Of a stretch of 64,000 nucleotides of DNA, positions 33,649 through 43,992 are shown piece after piece. The translations under genes were made by a program, and so were the position numbers. Positions within the stretch are counted from its first letter, which is position 1; each line of letters opens with the position of its first letter. Source of the stretch: Erythrophleum ivorense (Eukaryota > Streptophyta > Magnoliopsida > Fabales > Fabaceae). The stretch lies in assembly GCA_026724425.1 (NCBI GenBank), contig JAIUCV010000001.1, positions 13,746,556 through 13,810,555 of the forward strand, in the 5' to 3' direction. The notes under the pieces were generated by a model. The model did not search any database and was not told the DNA's origin. It saw nothing but the letters and a program-made list of their open reading frames with translations.

Positions 33649-36435
33649 TCACATGCAATCCTTCAGGGTGATGCTGGACTTTTGACGGTCCACCTCTCCT
33701 CCTTGATAGTGTTTGAGTCTCTAACCATTAACTTTGAATTTCCTGTTTGACTCCTTCTCCATGATTTCCACTGCACCGAACGGAGTGACCTCGACTACTT
33801 CAAAAGGCCCTGACCACCGCGACTTAAGCTTGCCCGGAAAGAGTTTGAGCCTTGAATTATATAGTAATACCAGTAGACCAGGCTCAAACTTCCTCGGTAA
33901 AATTTTCCTGTCATGCCATTGCTTGGTCTTCTCCTTGTAGAGCTTGGAACTTTCATGAGCATGAAGCCGGAATTCATCCAACTCATTCAGTTGCAGCAAT
34001 CTTTTCCCACCAGCTTTTCTTAAGTCAAAATTTAATTTTTTCACAGTCCAAAAAGCGTTATGCTCAAGTTCTACTGGCAAGTGACAAGCTTTACCGAAGA
34101 CAAGCTTATTAGGAGACATACCAATTGGAGTTTTGAATGCTGTACGATAGGCCCACAAGGCATCATCTAATTTTTCTGCCCAATCCTTTCTTGAAGGGCC
34201 CACCGTTTTCTCCAAAATCCTCTTTATCTCTCGATTAGACACTTCACACTAGCCTTTAGTCTGAGGATGATATGCCAAAGCCATCTTGTGTTGCACTTCA
34301 TATTTCCTTAGGAATGCTTTGAGCTGGTGATTGTTGAAATGGGTACCCTCATCACTGATGATTGCTCTTGGGGCCCCAAATCTGGTAAAGATGTTCTTCT
34401 TTAAGAATCTCACTACTGCCCTCGCATCATTAGCATGACAGGCCACTGCCTCAATCCACTTTGTCACATAATCCACAGCAACAAGAATGTAGTGGTTATT
34501 TTGAGAAGAAGGGAAAGGCCCCATAAAGTCTATCCCCCAAACATCAAAGGCTTCCACTTCTAAAATATTATTTAGAGGCATCTCATGTCGTTTAGACAGG
34601 TTGCCAGCTCTTTGGCATTTGTCACATCTTCCTACAAAAGTGTGGGCATCCTTGAACAATGAAGGCCAATAAAAGCCCGATTGAAGAATTTTGGCTGCAG
34701 TTCGTTGCCCATTGAAATGTCCTCCATACTCCGCAGCATGACATCTTAGTAAGATAGACTCTTGCTCCTCATCCGGGACACACCTTCGCAGTATTTGATC
34801 TGCACACATTCTAAACAAGAAGGGCTCATCCCAGACATACAACTTCACATCATGCAAAAACCTCTTCCTTTGGTGCGAACTTAAATCTGGAGGCAACACA
34901 TGACACACCAGATAATTTACATAATCTGCGTACCATGGCATTTTGCTTTGCTCCACAAAGAATAGGTTCTCATCCAAGAAAGTGTCACTGATCTGTTTCT
35001 CTTGACCTCCCTGAGTATCACTACTCAATCTAGATAAATGATCGGCCACATGGTTCTCACTACCCTTTTTGTCAATTATCTCCAAATCAAATTCTTGTAG
35101 GAGCAGAACCCACTGGATAAGTCTTGGTTTGGAGTCCTTCTTCTCGATCAAATACTTGATAGCCGCATGGTCTGTGAAGACCGTAACCTTGGTACCCACC
35201 AAATAAGATCTGAACTTCTCAAAGGCATAGACTATTGCTAACAACTCTTTTTCGATGGTAGTATAATTCAGTTGAGCTTCCGATAGAGTCTTACTGGCAT
35301 AGTATATTGGGTGGAAGATCCTCCCTCTCCTTTGCCCTAGCACAGCACCCACGGCATAGTCATTAGCATCACACATCACTTGAAAGGGTTCAGCCCAGTT
35401 AGGTGCCACAATAATAGGGGCAGATACCAATTTCTTCTTCAACTCCTCAAAAGCCTTATGACATTGATCATCAAATTTGAATGGAGCATCTTTCTCAAGT
35501 AGTTGACAAAGGGGTTTGGCTATTTTAGAGAAGTCTTTAATGAACCTCCTATAAAAGCCTGCATGGCCCAAAAAACTCCGAACTCCTTTTACATTAGCCT
35601 GAGGTGGAAGTTGCTCAATTAGAGAGATTTTGGCCTTATCCACCTCAAGGCCTTTACTGGAAACGCAATGACCAAGCACCACTCCCTCTTGCACCATAAA
35701 ATGGCATTTCTCCCAGTTTAGAACCAGATGAGTTTCCTCACATCTCTTCAAAACTTGCTCTAAATTAGCAAGGCATTCTTCAAATGAGTCCCCAAAAATT
35801 GAGAAATCATCCATAAAAATCTCCATGGTCTGCTCAATCATATCAGAGAAAATGGACATGATACATCTCTGGAATGTAGCGGGTGCATTGCATAATCCAA
35901 ATGGCATCCTTCTGAAAGTGAACGTGCCATAAGGACATGTAAAGGTAGTCTTTTCCTGATCCTCAGGTGCAATGGCAATCTGATTATATCCCAAGTACCT
36001 ATGTAGGAAGCAAAAGTAGGCCTTCTCAGCTAATCGATCCAGCATTTGATCAATGAAGGGCAATGGGAAATGATCTTTTCTAGTGGCAGTATTGAGTTTC
36101 CTATAATCCATACAAACCCGCCACCCAGTTACTGTCCTTGTGGGAATCAACTCGTTGTGGGTGTTAGCCATCACAGTCATGCCTCCTTTCTTGGGGACGC
36201 ATTGGACTGGGCTCACCCAAGAGCTATCTGAAATTGGGTAGATGATCCCCGCGTCCAGCCATTTCAAGATTTCCTTCTTCACTATCTCCTTCATTATTGG
36301 GTTGAGCCGTCTCTGATGTTCAATAGCCTTTTTGTGGTTGTCCTCCAACAGGATTTTATGCATACAAATGGAGGGACTTATCCCTTTAATGTCTGCTAAT
36401 GACCATCCAATGGCTTTCTTAAAACTGCCCAGTAT
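33649..36435 (-). pseudogene. pol: Inner Athila pol: RT, RNase H and integrase, inactivated
   Basis: This continues in the same frame as the upstream gag-protease ORF, to a TGA at 33649-33651. RT, RNase H and integrase are all recognisable. Three stop codons interrupt the polyprotein: TGA at 36436-36438 (CGA in the outer copy), TAG at 34249-34251 (CAG) and TAG at 33721-33723 (CAG). The second lies just before the integrase catalytic Glu region (CEVSNREIK). The first catalytic Asp of RT, in the motif LDGYxGYNQ, is replaced: the codon at 36001-36003 reads CAT (His) and the next reads AGG (Arg), whereas the outer copy has Asp-Gly. FMDD at about 35803-35814 is intact, as are the integrase zinc-binding residues. 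The RT would be dead even without the stops. Confidence 0.9.
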
Positions 36436-39072
36436 TCAAAAAATCTCCTTTTCTTGATGATCAGATAAGGTGGCAGAGATTATTACTAGCAGTGCACCTT
36501 CCTTCCCTAGGTAAGCATATTTCAAATGAGGAGGTAATGGCTTCAACTCCAAAGATGGAGGCTCCTCTACAGATGGCTTCAGTACGGACTTGACTCCAAT
36601 AGATGCATCCAGTGGTTTAAACTGTTGAGAAGCTTTGAAATGCTTTTGAGTAGCTTCTAACAGTTTAATGCATTCTCTCACTCCATTGTGCTCCTTCCTA
36701 GCTAAGCCAAGTAATGTTGCTTCTAGAGGATCCTTGAGAGTTGATTCAATGAATTCATCATGGACTGCATGGGTGATTAGACGCACAAAACAGCATTCCT
36801 CTGATTTGTTCGGGCTCTTCATTGCCTTATACATGTTGAATGTCACCTCTTGGTCATTAACCCTCATAGTAAGTTCACCTTTCTGCACATCAATTAATGT
36901 TCTGCCGGTGGCCAAAAAGGGTCTGCCCAAAATGATTGGAATATCTTTATCTTCTTCATAATCCAAAACTATGAAATCTGCTGGAAAAATTAACTTATCC
37001 ACCTTCACCAGCACATCTTCTATAACTCCATTTGGATAGGCTAAAGATTGGTCAGCTAGTTGCAAGGTGACTGTTGTAGGCCTTGCCTCGCCCAATCCAA
37101 GCTTCTTGAATGTTGACAGTGGCATTAAGTTAACACTTGCCCCCAAGTCACAAAGAGCATTTCCAGCAAAATGTTTCTCAATGTTACAGGGAATGGTGAA
37201 ACTCCTTAGGTCTTTCATCTTAGGCGGTAATTTCTTTTGCAAGATGGCACTGCATTCTTGAGTTAGGGCCACCGTCTCAAATTCTCCAAATCGCCTTTTA
37301 TTAGACAGCACATCTTTCATGAACTTAGCATAACTGGGCATTTGCTCCAAAGCCTTTGCAAATGGAATATTAATGTGGAGTTGTTTGAAGATTTCTAGGA
37401 ATTTCTGATATTGCTTGTCCAGATTTTTCTTCTTGAAACGTTGAGGAAAGGGCAGTGGGGGAATTATTCTCTCTTGCTCTATCTTTTGACTCTTCTCAGC
37501 ACTGTCTTTCCTCTTCTCATTCACTTCATTCTTCTCTTCCTCCACCTTGTCCTTCACTTCCAAAGGTTCCTCCTTATCACCCTTCTGTTCATCTTTGCCT
37601 TGGTTTGGGCTTGACTTATTGGCTTGCTTTGATGGCAGAACTTCAGACAACTCTTTGCCACTTCTCAATGATATAGCTTTACATTCCTCTTTGCCTTCTT
37701 TTCTGGGGTTAGGAACAGTGTCACTTGGTAGCACCCCAATCTGTCTTGAGTTTACAGAAGAAGCCAATTGACCGATTTGTACTTCTATATTCCGAATAGC
37801 AGTCTCATGTCTTGTCATTGTGGCATCTTGTCTGGCTAAGATGGCATCTTGCTTAGCCATATATTGCATGAGCATTTCTTCCATGTTTGGTTTCTTTTCT
37901 AGCATTGGTTGTCTTCCTTGAGTAGGAAATCCCGGGGGGTGAGAAAGTCTCATACCCGAAGAGGATGACTGGGGCTGATTTTGTCCCTGGTTCCATGAAA
38001 AATTTGGATGATTCCTCCATCCCGGGTTATAGGTGTTGGAATAAGGGTTGTTTTGGGCCTTCCCATAGTTGCCCATGTAGTTGACGACTTCTACCAAGGA
38101 GGGGCATTGTTCACTGCAGTGTTCTTCTCCATAATGATCACAAGTGATGGCTGGAGCTTGAATAGAGTTGACCCCCACTGGTGCACTGAAACGTGTTTCA
38201 AGACTATCAAACCTCTTATTCATTGCAGCCACCTGAGCCGAGAGTGCGGTTAGAGCATCTATTTCATGTCTCCCAGCTACCTTTTTCTTGTGAGGTCTGG
38301 ATGCAGACCATTGGAGGGAGTTAGCTGCCATATTTTCCAGCAAATTGTAAGCCTCTTCAACATTCAAATTGCCTGTGATACTCCCATTTGAAGCTGAGTC
38401 GAGGATGGCTTTTGTTTCAGGCAACAACCTATTATAGAAGGTTTGCACCTGCACCCATTTAGGAAATCCATGATTGGGGCACTTTTTTAACAGTTCCTTG
38501 AATCTCTCCCAAGCTTCATATAAGGGTTCATCATCTTGTTGCATGAAGGAGGTAATGTCATTTCTTAACTCGACTAATCTAGCTGGCGGAAAAAATCTAG
38601 CTCTGAATCTTGTGATTAGATCATCCCAAGTGGTTATAGAACCATCTGGCAATGAGTTGAGCCATACCTTAGCCTTGTCCTTTAATGAAAATGGGAAGAG
38701 CCTCAGCCGAATAGCATCATCCGTCACTCCATTCTGCTTAAAAGAATCACACACCTCTAGGAAATTAGAAAGGTGAGTGTTCGGATCTTCAAGAGGAGAG
38801 CCACTGAATTGTCCAGCCATTTGAAGCATTTGCAGCACCACTTGCTTCATTGCAAAATTGTTTGCTTGAATGGTTGGTCTTCGTATACTCGAGTGATACC
38901 CTTGCATATTCAAAGTTGCAAAATCGTTTACTATGCGAACACGATTTTCATCCTCTTGCGCCATGTTTGTGGTTAAGTCAGAAGCTTCGCTACCATCTCT
39001 TTGAGCTTGATTAGAGGCTTGATCAGATTCTTCTGGAAACAAAACTACTTCGAGACTCACAATCTCTTGCAT
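36436..39072 (-). CDS. gag: Inner Athila gag-protease, open frame
   Basis: One open frame from the first ATG (39070-39072) to the TGA at 36436-36438. It can be read six codons further upstream from a GTG, but that is an unlikely plant start, and an in-frame TGA lies at 39100-39102. Numbering from that GTG, the capsid domain spans about residues 75-255 (HLSNFLEVCDSFKQNGV, LRLFPFSLKDKAKVWLNSLP, YEAWERFKELLKKCPNHG). A zinc-knuckle-like motif is at 317-329, a charged Lys/Glu linker at about 470-540 and protease at about 640-760 with the active site DLGAS (Asp 648). In the zinc knuckle the second Cys is Tyr (C317, Y320, H324, C329). Athila gag, protease and pol form a single polyprotein, so this part alone is truncated. 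Confidence 0.88.
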   Translation of the reverse strand: MQEIVSLEVVLFPEESDQASNQAQRDGSEASDLTTNMAQEDENRVRIVNDFATLNMQGYHSSIRRPTIQANNFAMKQVVLQMLQMAGQFSGSPLEDPNTHLSNFLEVCDSFKQNGVTDDAIRLRLFPFSLKDKAKVWLNSLPDGSITTWDDLITRFRARFFPPARLVELRNDITSFMQQDDEPLYEAWERFKELLKKCPNHGFPKWVQVQTFYNRLLPETKAILDSASNGSITGNLNVEEAYNLLENMAANSLQWSASRPHKKKVAGRHEIDALTALSAQVAAMNKRFDSLETRFSAPVGVNSIQAPAITCDHYGEEHCSEQCPSLVEVVNYMGNYGKAQNNPYSNTYNPGWRNHPNFSWNQGQNQPQSSSSGMRLSHPPGFPTQGRQPMLEKKPNMEEMLMQYMAKQDAILARQDATMTRHETAIRNIEVQIGQLASSVNSRQIGVLPSDTVPNPRKEGKEECKAISLRSGKELSEVLPSKQANKSSPNQGKDEQKGDKEEPLEVKDKVEEEKNEVNEKRKDSAEKSQKIEQERIIPPLPFPQRFKKKNLDKQYQKFLEIFKQLHINIPFAKALEQMPSYAKFMKDVLSNKRRFGEFETVALTQECSAILQKKLPPKMKDLRSFTIPCNIEKHFAGNALCDLGASVNLMPLSTFKKLGLGEARPTTVTLQLADQSLAYPNGVIEDVLVKVDKLIFPADFIVLDYEEDKDIPIILGRPFLATGRTLIDVQKGELTMRVNDQEVTFNMYKAMKSPNKSEECCFVRLITHAVHDEFIESTLKDPLEATLLGLARKEHNGVRECIKLLEATQKHFKASQQFKPLDASIGVKSVLKPSVEEPPSLELKPLPPHLKYAYLGKEGALLVIISATLSDHQEKEIF

Positions 39073-39220
39073 ATGAGGTTGTGCACACACAGAAGGTAGT
39101 CACTGCAAAATAGAACAGAGAAAGAAATTGAAAGTAGATAAAGTAAAAATATACACAGTGCTTAAGTTCAAACTAGGTATGTTAATATCAATATTGACAC
39201 ACAATATTTTGGCACACAAA

Positions 39221-39238
39221 TCCCCGGCAACGGCGCCA
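39221..39238 (-). other. Primer-binding site of the inner Athila (tRNA-Asp)
   Basis: TGGCGCCGTTGCCGGGGA on the minus strand is complementary to the 3' end of plant tRNA-Asp(GUC) with its CCA. It lies six bases inside the 5' LTR, as expected. Confidence 0.9.
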
Positions 39239-39244
39239 AAAACT

Positions 39245-40818
39245 TGTTGCTTTCCCAGAAGCATACACGCAAGTATACGTATCGTGAAGGCAATATAGTG
39301 ATAAGAAATGATCGTTCCCTCGAGGATTTGTTGTCAAAACAATGCCAAGTACTAAAATTCACACCCCAATTTAAATCAAGCAAATCAATTCTTAAATGAT
39401 GATGTTAACGGAAATTGTTTATGATTCTGAAGCTATATGAAAATCTAGGTTAGAATTTGGATTTCCGGGCGAATATTAGCATCTAGGATTATTGGTCTTC
39501 TTATACTTCATAGTAGTGAGTTCAACATTCATCTCCTTCTGCTCTCCATGGTGATACTTGTTGGTCTAGGATTCAATTGTTCCTATATATATTTTTCCAA
39601 ATAGTGTATAGGGTACTCAGCCAATTTTATAATCCCTTATAAGATTAACTAAGATCAACCTATGAGTGCAGTACCTAACTGGACCATGTGAGGTTATTAA
39701 GTATATTCCTATCTCAATAACTCAGCTATCCACTCTCCTCAAAGAATTTCAAGCACTCACACCACTCAACCTTTGATCTAACCTTCCTTTTCCTTTCCCA
39801 AGTTCAAGTAAGGCATTATATCAATCTAAATATTGGCCAATCAATGAGAAAGCATGAAAAACAAAGCTGAGTGAACAAGTATGAATCATTGATTGCAGAA
39901 TTAGAATGAAGAACTACTACTAATCCATACAAGAGTTCCAAATAATCCTAGATTAGTTAGGGTTTAGCTATACATGGTCATAAAATCCAAAGTCAAGCTT
40001 GAAGCAACAAACAAATACATCAGAAACAATGAACAAAACAGAGGAAATGAAGAGGAAACTCAGGAACATAAGGATTCGGCTTCAATCTTCAATCTCCAGC
40101 TTCTCTATGCTCCAAGATGGCTCTCTAGCTCTTCCCTCAGCCCTTGCACCTCTGGAATAACTCAAAACCAACCTAGAATGACGGCTCCTTCGACTTTCCT
40201 TTCTATAAGAGGCTTCAAACCCTCAGAATTTTTAGAAACAAAAAGCTGCGTTCAGCTAATTCGACTTACGCCGCGGCGAAGAATGATGCGCCGCGGCAAG
40301 TTTTGGTTCTGCCTGAATGAGCGCCGCGGCTGGGTTTACTGAGCCGCGGCGAGTTTTGATTCTGTCTGAAAGTCTTCTTGCCTCTCGCCGCGGCGAATAT
40401 CATCACGCCGCGGCGAGTTTTGGTTCTGTCTGAGGCCTCGCCGCGGCCTAAACTGTTCCGCCGCGGTGCAATAAACCCAGCACACTTCCTTCGAATTTCT
40501 GAGCTTCCCGCCTCGGCGCAGTGAATCTAGCCGCACGAGATGGATGAATTCAGCACTTTGCAGCCTTTCTCTTCTGAATTTGCTCCAAACTCTTCAACAC
40601 ATGAATCCTAAAAAAAAACTATGTATGATTAGCTATCACAATACTCAAAAATCAAAGATAAAACTGATGGTTTTTCAAATAAATGTTGACTTTCGAACTA
40701 TTCATCCTATATATGTTCATTTCTTTCTATATATGTATTATTTACCCTAGAAGTGGAGGCTAAAGTCATATTTACTGAGAAAAATATGCACAATAACATG
40801 AATAGTTGGGAATTATCA
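39245..40818 (-). mobile_element. Inner Athila 5' LTR (LTR3)
   Basis: A 1574-bp LTR whose + strand reads TGTTGC...TTATCA. It is paired with LTR2 by shared variants and followed on the right by the target duplication ATTCT. It contains a GC motif array at about 40265-40540. Confidence 0.94.
40265..40540. repeat. GCCGCGGCGA motif array in LTR3
   Basis: The best-preserved of the four LTR arrays, with most motifs reading GCCGCGGCG exactly. Confidence 0.85.
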
Positions 40819-40823
40819 ATTCT
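40819..40823 (+). repeat. Target-site duplication of the inner Athila (right)
   Basis: ATTCT, matching 27714-27718. The outer element's sequence resumes directly after it with tcaacctcatg. Confidence 0.92.
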
Positions 40824-41762
40824 TCAACCTCATGAATGCACTTTTTCTCAAGATAGGGGTAGGATTATAATCTTTTATTAGGCCAATCAGGTTAGGTACT
40901 CAAGTTGATAACTCCAAGACACAAAATGAAATACCATCTACGGTTTCTCTTTCTCTTGCAAGAGGCTCAAATAAGGTTCAAGCGTTTATGTGATTACCAG
41001 AGGGTCAGGCTAGAAGGCACAATCTCAACCAAGAATGCCTGAATCATCTCTAAAGGTTATGCCATACCTCTTGATTTGCCTCGAGAAGGTAGGAGATAAG
41101 TTCTAAAGTTCTAAATTTAAGACTAGCCATACAAATTAGATTACCGAAAATTTTCTCCTGGAACTAGCCATTGATTTATGGATTGGCCAATGGTGCATAA
41201 TAAGGTTTTCAAAATGGCAGAATTCCTAATTTAGGCATTTGAACTAAGATCAAAACATAGATAGCATAGAATTCCTACCAAATGTCTCTTGACACACAAC
41301 ACTATCATTGGAAGCAGGCAAAAACAAAACCAGCAGGCCAACAGACAAACTAGCTTGAAATAAATTTCAAAAATTTTCTTGCTTGACCAAAAAAAGTTCA
41401 AGAACAAAACTTCATGCTATTTTCCATCAATTATGTTAGTTAAATCCTCCCCCCCAAACTTAAAATCAACATTGTCCCCAATGTTGAAGAACAAGGATGA
41501 CCAAAGGGAAGTAAGGTAGAAAATTTGTGCAAAAGCAGAATCCCATTTTGAACTATTTTTTTTTTTTGTAAATCATTGAACAAGCATGATACTGAATAAA
41601 ATGAGAGATAGGATATAAAGACAGTCACCAAAGACAAAATAAACAGCCAGAAAAACATTAACCAGTCATACTGACAATAATAAGAAACAGCAAAGTGCAC
41701 AATGTCAGAAAATTTAATTTAATGCAAGAAACATAAAACAAAATGAAGCAGATAGATATATG
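40824..41762 (-). mobile_element. 3' untranslated region of the outer Athila, upstream part
   Basis: Aligns with 29892-30865 of the inner element. The downstream part of this region lies at 27113-27718, separated by the inner insertion. No gene. Confidence 0.85.
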
Positions 41763-42932
41763 TCAGATGTCGGGGTCCTGTGGTGGCTGCTCAGAGGGCT
41801 CCGGAGGTGGCTCAAAAGGCGGGGATCCAGCAGGACTGAGCACAAAGCTAGGAGGAGGAGGAAGCTCAGATGGGTCCTACTGTAGACGACTGGCTAAGTG
41901 CCTCCAACACTGGTACTGCCAGCGGTCCATGGCCTGCGCTTGAAAGGAAATATCCTGCATCATCGTATAGAGCGTCTCCAAGGAAGGGGCCGGCGCCGGA
42001 GCTGGCGGCATATCCTCAGCTGGCATATGATATGGCTGATCAGGCTCAACTGGAAGGTCCACCGGCTCGTCAAGAGGCTGCTTTATGGGCTCGTCCATAA
42101 GCTCCTCTATGGGCTCGTTTTCCCCAGCCTCTAAGTCCCTAATCATAAGGATGGAAAAAGGTTTCCTCGGGGGAAGGTGCTCCTCAATCGGCTCAAACGG
42201 CACCCCAGCATCGGTGCACAACTCCGTGATCAGGTGAGGATGCACAAGGCCGGAAATTGTAGACTGAGCGATCTTCTTAATGCTCTCAAAGACAATAAAC
42301 CCGACATCGATCGGGCGCTCAGCCATGATGAGATAAATCAGAATGGGCCGGTCAATGGTGAGATCACTCAGATGACCACTAGGGAGCAAGTTAGTGCAGA
42401 CGAAGTGGGCCCAGTAGTGAGCCACTCTATTCAAATTAGCCCGTAGAATGCCTTTGGGCACCCCTCTTGACATTTTCCAAAAGTTCCAGCCTAGGAGAGT
42501 CAGAGCATCAACCACATCATCCAAATCAGGCGTCTCCCCAGCCATCCGGTATAAGCAGAACTCACAGTCATCCACTAGAGGCAGGCGGTATTTATCCCGA
42601 ATGACTTGTTCATTGATGACAACTGTGCGCCCTCGGGTTCTATATGAATGCTCACGGCAAAAGGGGGCGTTGACGTAGAACTCTTGGACAATGGGTACCA
42701 CAGCAACTACTAGCTCAGAACAAAGTGTGCTCCATTGTCTAGCTAAAATTTGACCCTCTACTTCTGGGCTCTCGGTACGAAAAGTACTGAATCGCCTGCC
42801 TGGAATCAAAGCTCAGTGAAAGACAACTTCGTTGTATCGCTCTTGAGCTGCTAGGGACACAAATCGAGAGCGATCAAAGGAAGGGGCAGATGAAGATGAG
42901 GCTTCACCCCGGGCTTTCTTTTTAGGCGCCAT
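41763..42932 (-). pseudogene. Athila env-position ORF, broken (outer element)
   Basis: The counterpart of 30866-32023. ATG at 42930-42932 (MAPKKKARGE) and final TGA at 41763-41765. Two stops interrupt it: TGA at 42813-42815, where the inner copy has CGA, and TAG at 41877-41879, where it has TGG. The 310 codons between them stay open. It has a short in-frame insertion around the Glu/Pro-rich linker (ELMDEPIKQ) relative to the inner copy. No membrane segment is seen. Confidence 0.85.
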
Positions 42933-43992
42933 CTACCTGTCATCAGAAGTGATAACCAATTAATACAAGCAACGAAGCACCAAAAATGCAACTCTAGTCC
43001 TAACGCCTACCATGTGAGGCTTTGCTACACAATTAGAATCCAGTGCAAAGAGCAATTCCAACCAACAGATAAAATGATAAACTGAGAAGTGAATAACTGG
43101 ACAACTCATGCTCTACCTATTCTACAATCCAGGAAGCCAAACCAGGGAAGAAAATGATGGTCCTACATGTCTAAACACAAGAGATATATGGGGCAACCAA
43201 TGAGGCACACAAACAGGGGCAAATCAACAAATACAACTCTCTCAGGCATTTTATCAAACAGGTGGTGTGCATGAAGAAAGTTCCCATATTTGCAGAGCAT
43301 AAGACATCTCTAAGCCTTATCTAGCTCACATGCACAATTAAGGATTACAAACAATGGGCACAAGCATGCAAAACAGAAGCAAATTCAATGGAAAGCTCAT
43401 TCAGGCAATTCGTCAAACATGTGGTGTGCAGGGCATGAATTGAAACGAAAAAGGAAGCATTCAAATCAAACATGGCGCCTATTGGTACAAATGAAAACAC
43501 TAGACAGCAAACTCAACCAGCAATACACCATAGAGAGAGAGAAGGGAGACTTACCGGGAGTTGGAGAACGAAGCAAATGAGAGAGGGATGGGAGAAGGAA
43601 ATCGACGCCTCGGTGGGTCGCAACGAGCAAAACTGGTAGGATAAGGAGGGGATGGGATTCGGAGCAACTATTCTCTCAAATTGGACCCCTCAAGATTGAA
43701 ATTTAAAGTATAGAATAGGGCATAAGCTAATTTATAAAGTCAAAAATACTCCCTATTCTTCGCTTTTGCAATCTTGACCTTGCTACTGCATGAAGTTGTT
43801 GGAATTTGTTTCATAGCTCTGCATGATTAACCCCCTTCCCTAGATTCTCCTAAAACCAAAAACATGCAACCATAAATTATCTACACAACATTCTGACCCT
43901 TTTTATTTTCACAAACACAAATTAAGAAAAGAACTTGGGTTGCCTCCCAAGAAGCGCTAAGTTTATAGTCTTTAGCCCGACTTTCAGCGACT
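42933..43992 (-). mobile_element. Spacer between pol and the env-position ORF (outer)
   Basis: Aligns with the inner spacer but lacks about 560 bp (inner 32756-33317), including the whole 12-copy GC motif array. The join falls in gattcggagcaactattctc near 43656-43675. Confidence 0.75.

Larger units (their letters stand above)
27719..40818 (-). mobile_element. Inner Athila-type element, inserted in the outer copy
   Basis: A 13.1-kb element, in the same orientation as its host, with two LTRs (27719-29281 and 39245-40818), a tRNA-Asp primer site, one gag-pol reading frame broken by three stops, an intact env-position ORF and a polypurine tract. The flanking 5-bp repeat ATTCT is exact. Its LTRs share variants absent from the outer pair, for example aatgatgat and attctgaagctatatg. 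Confidence 0.95.
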
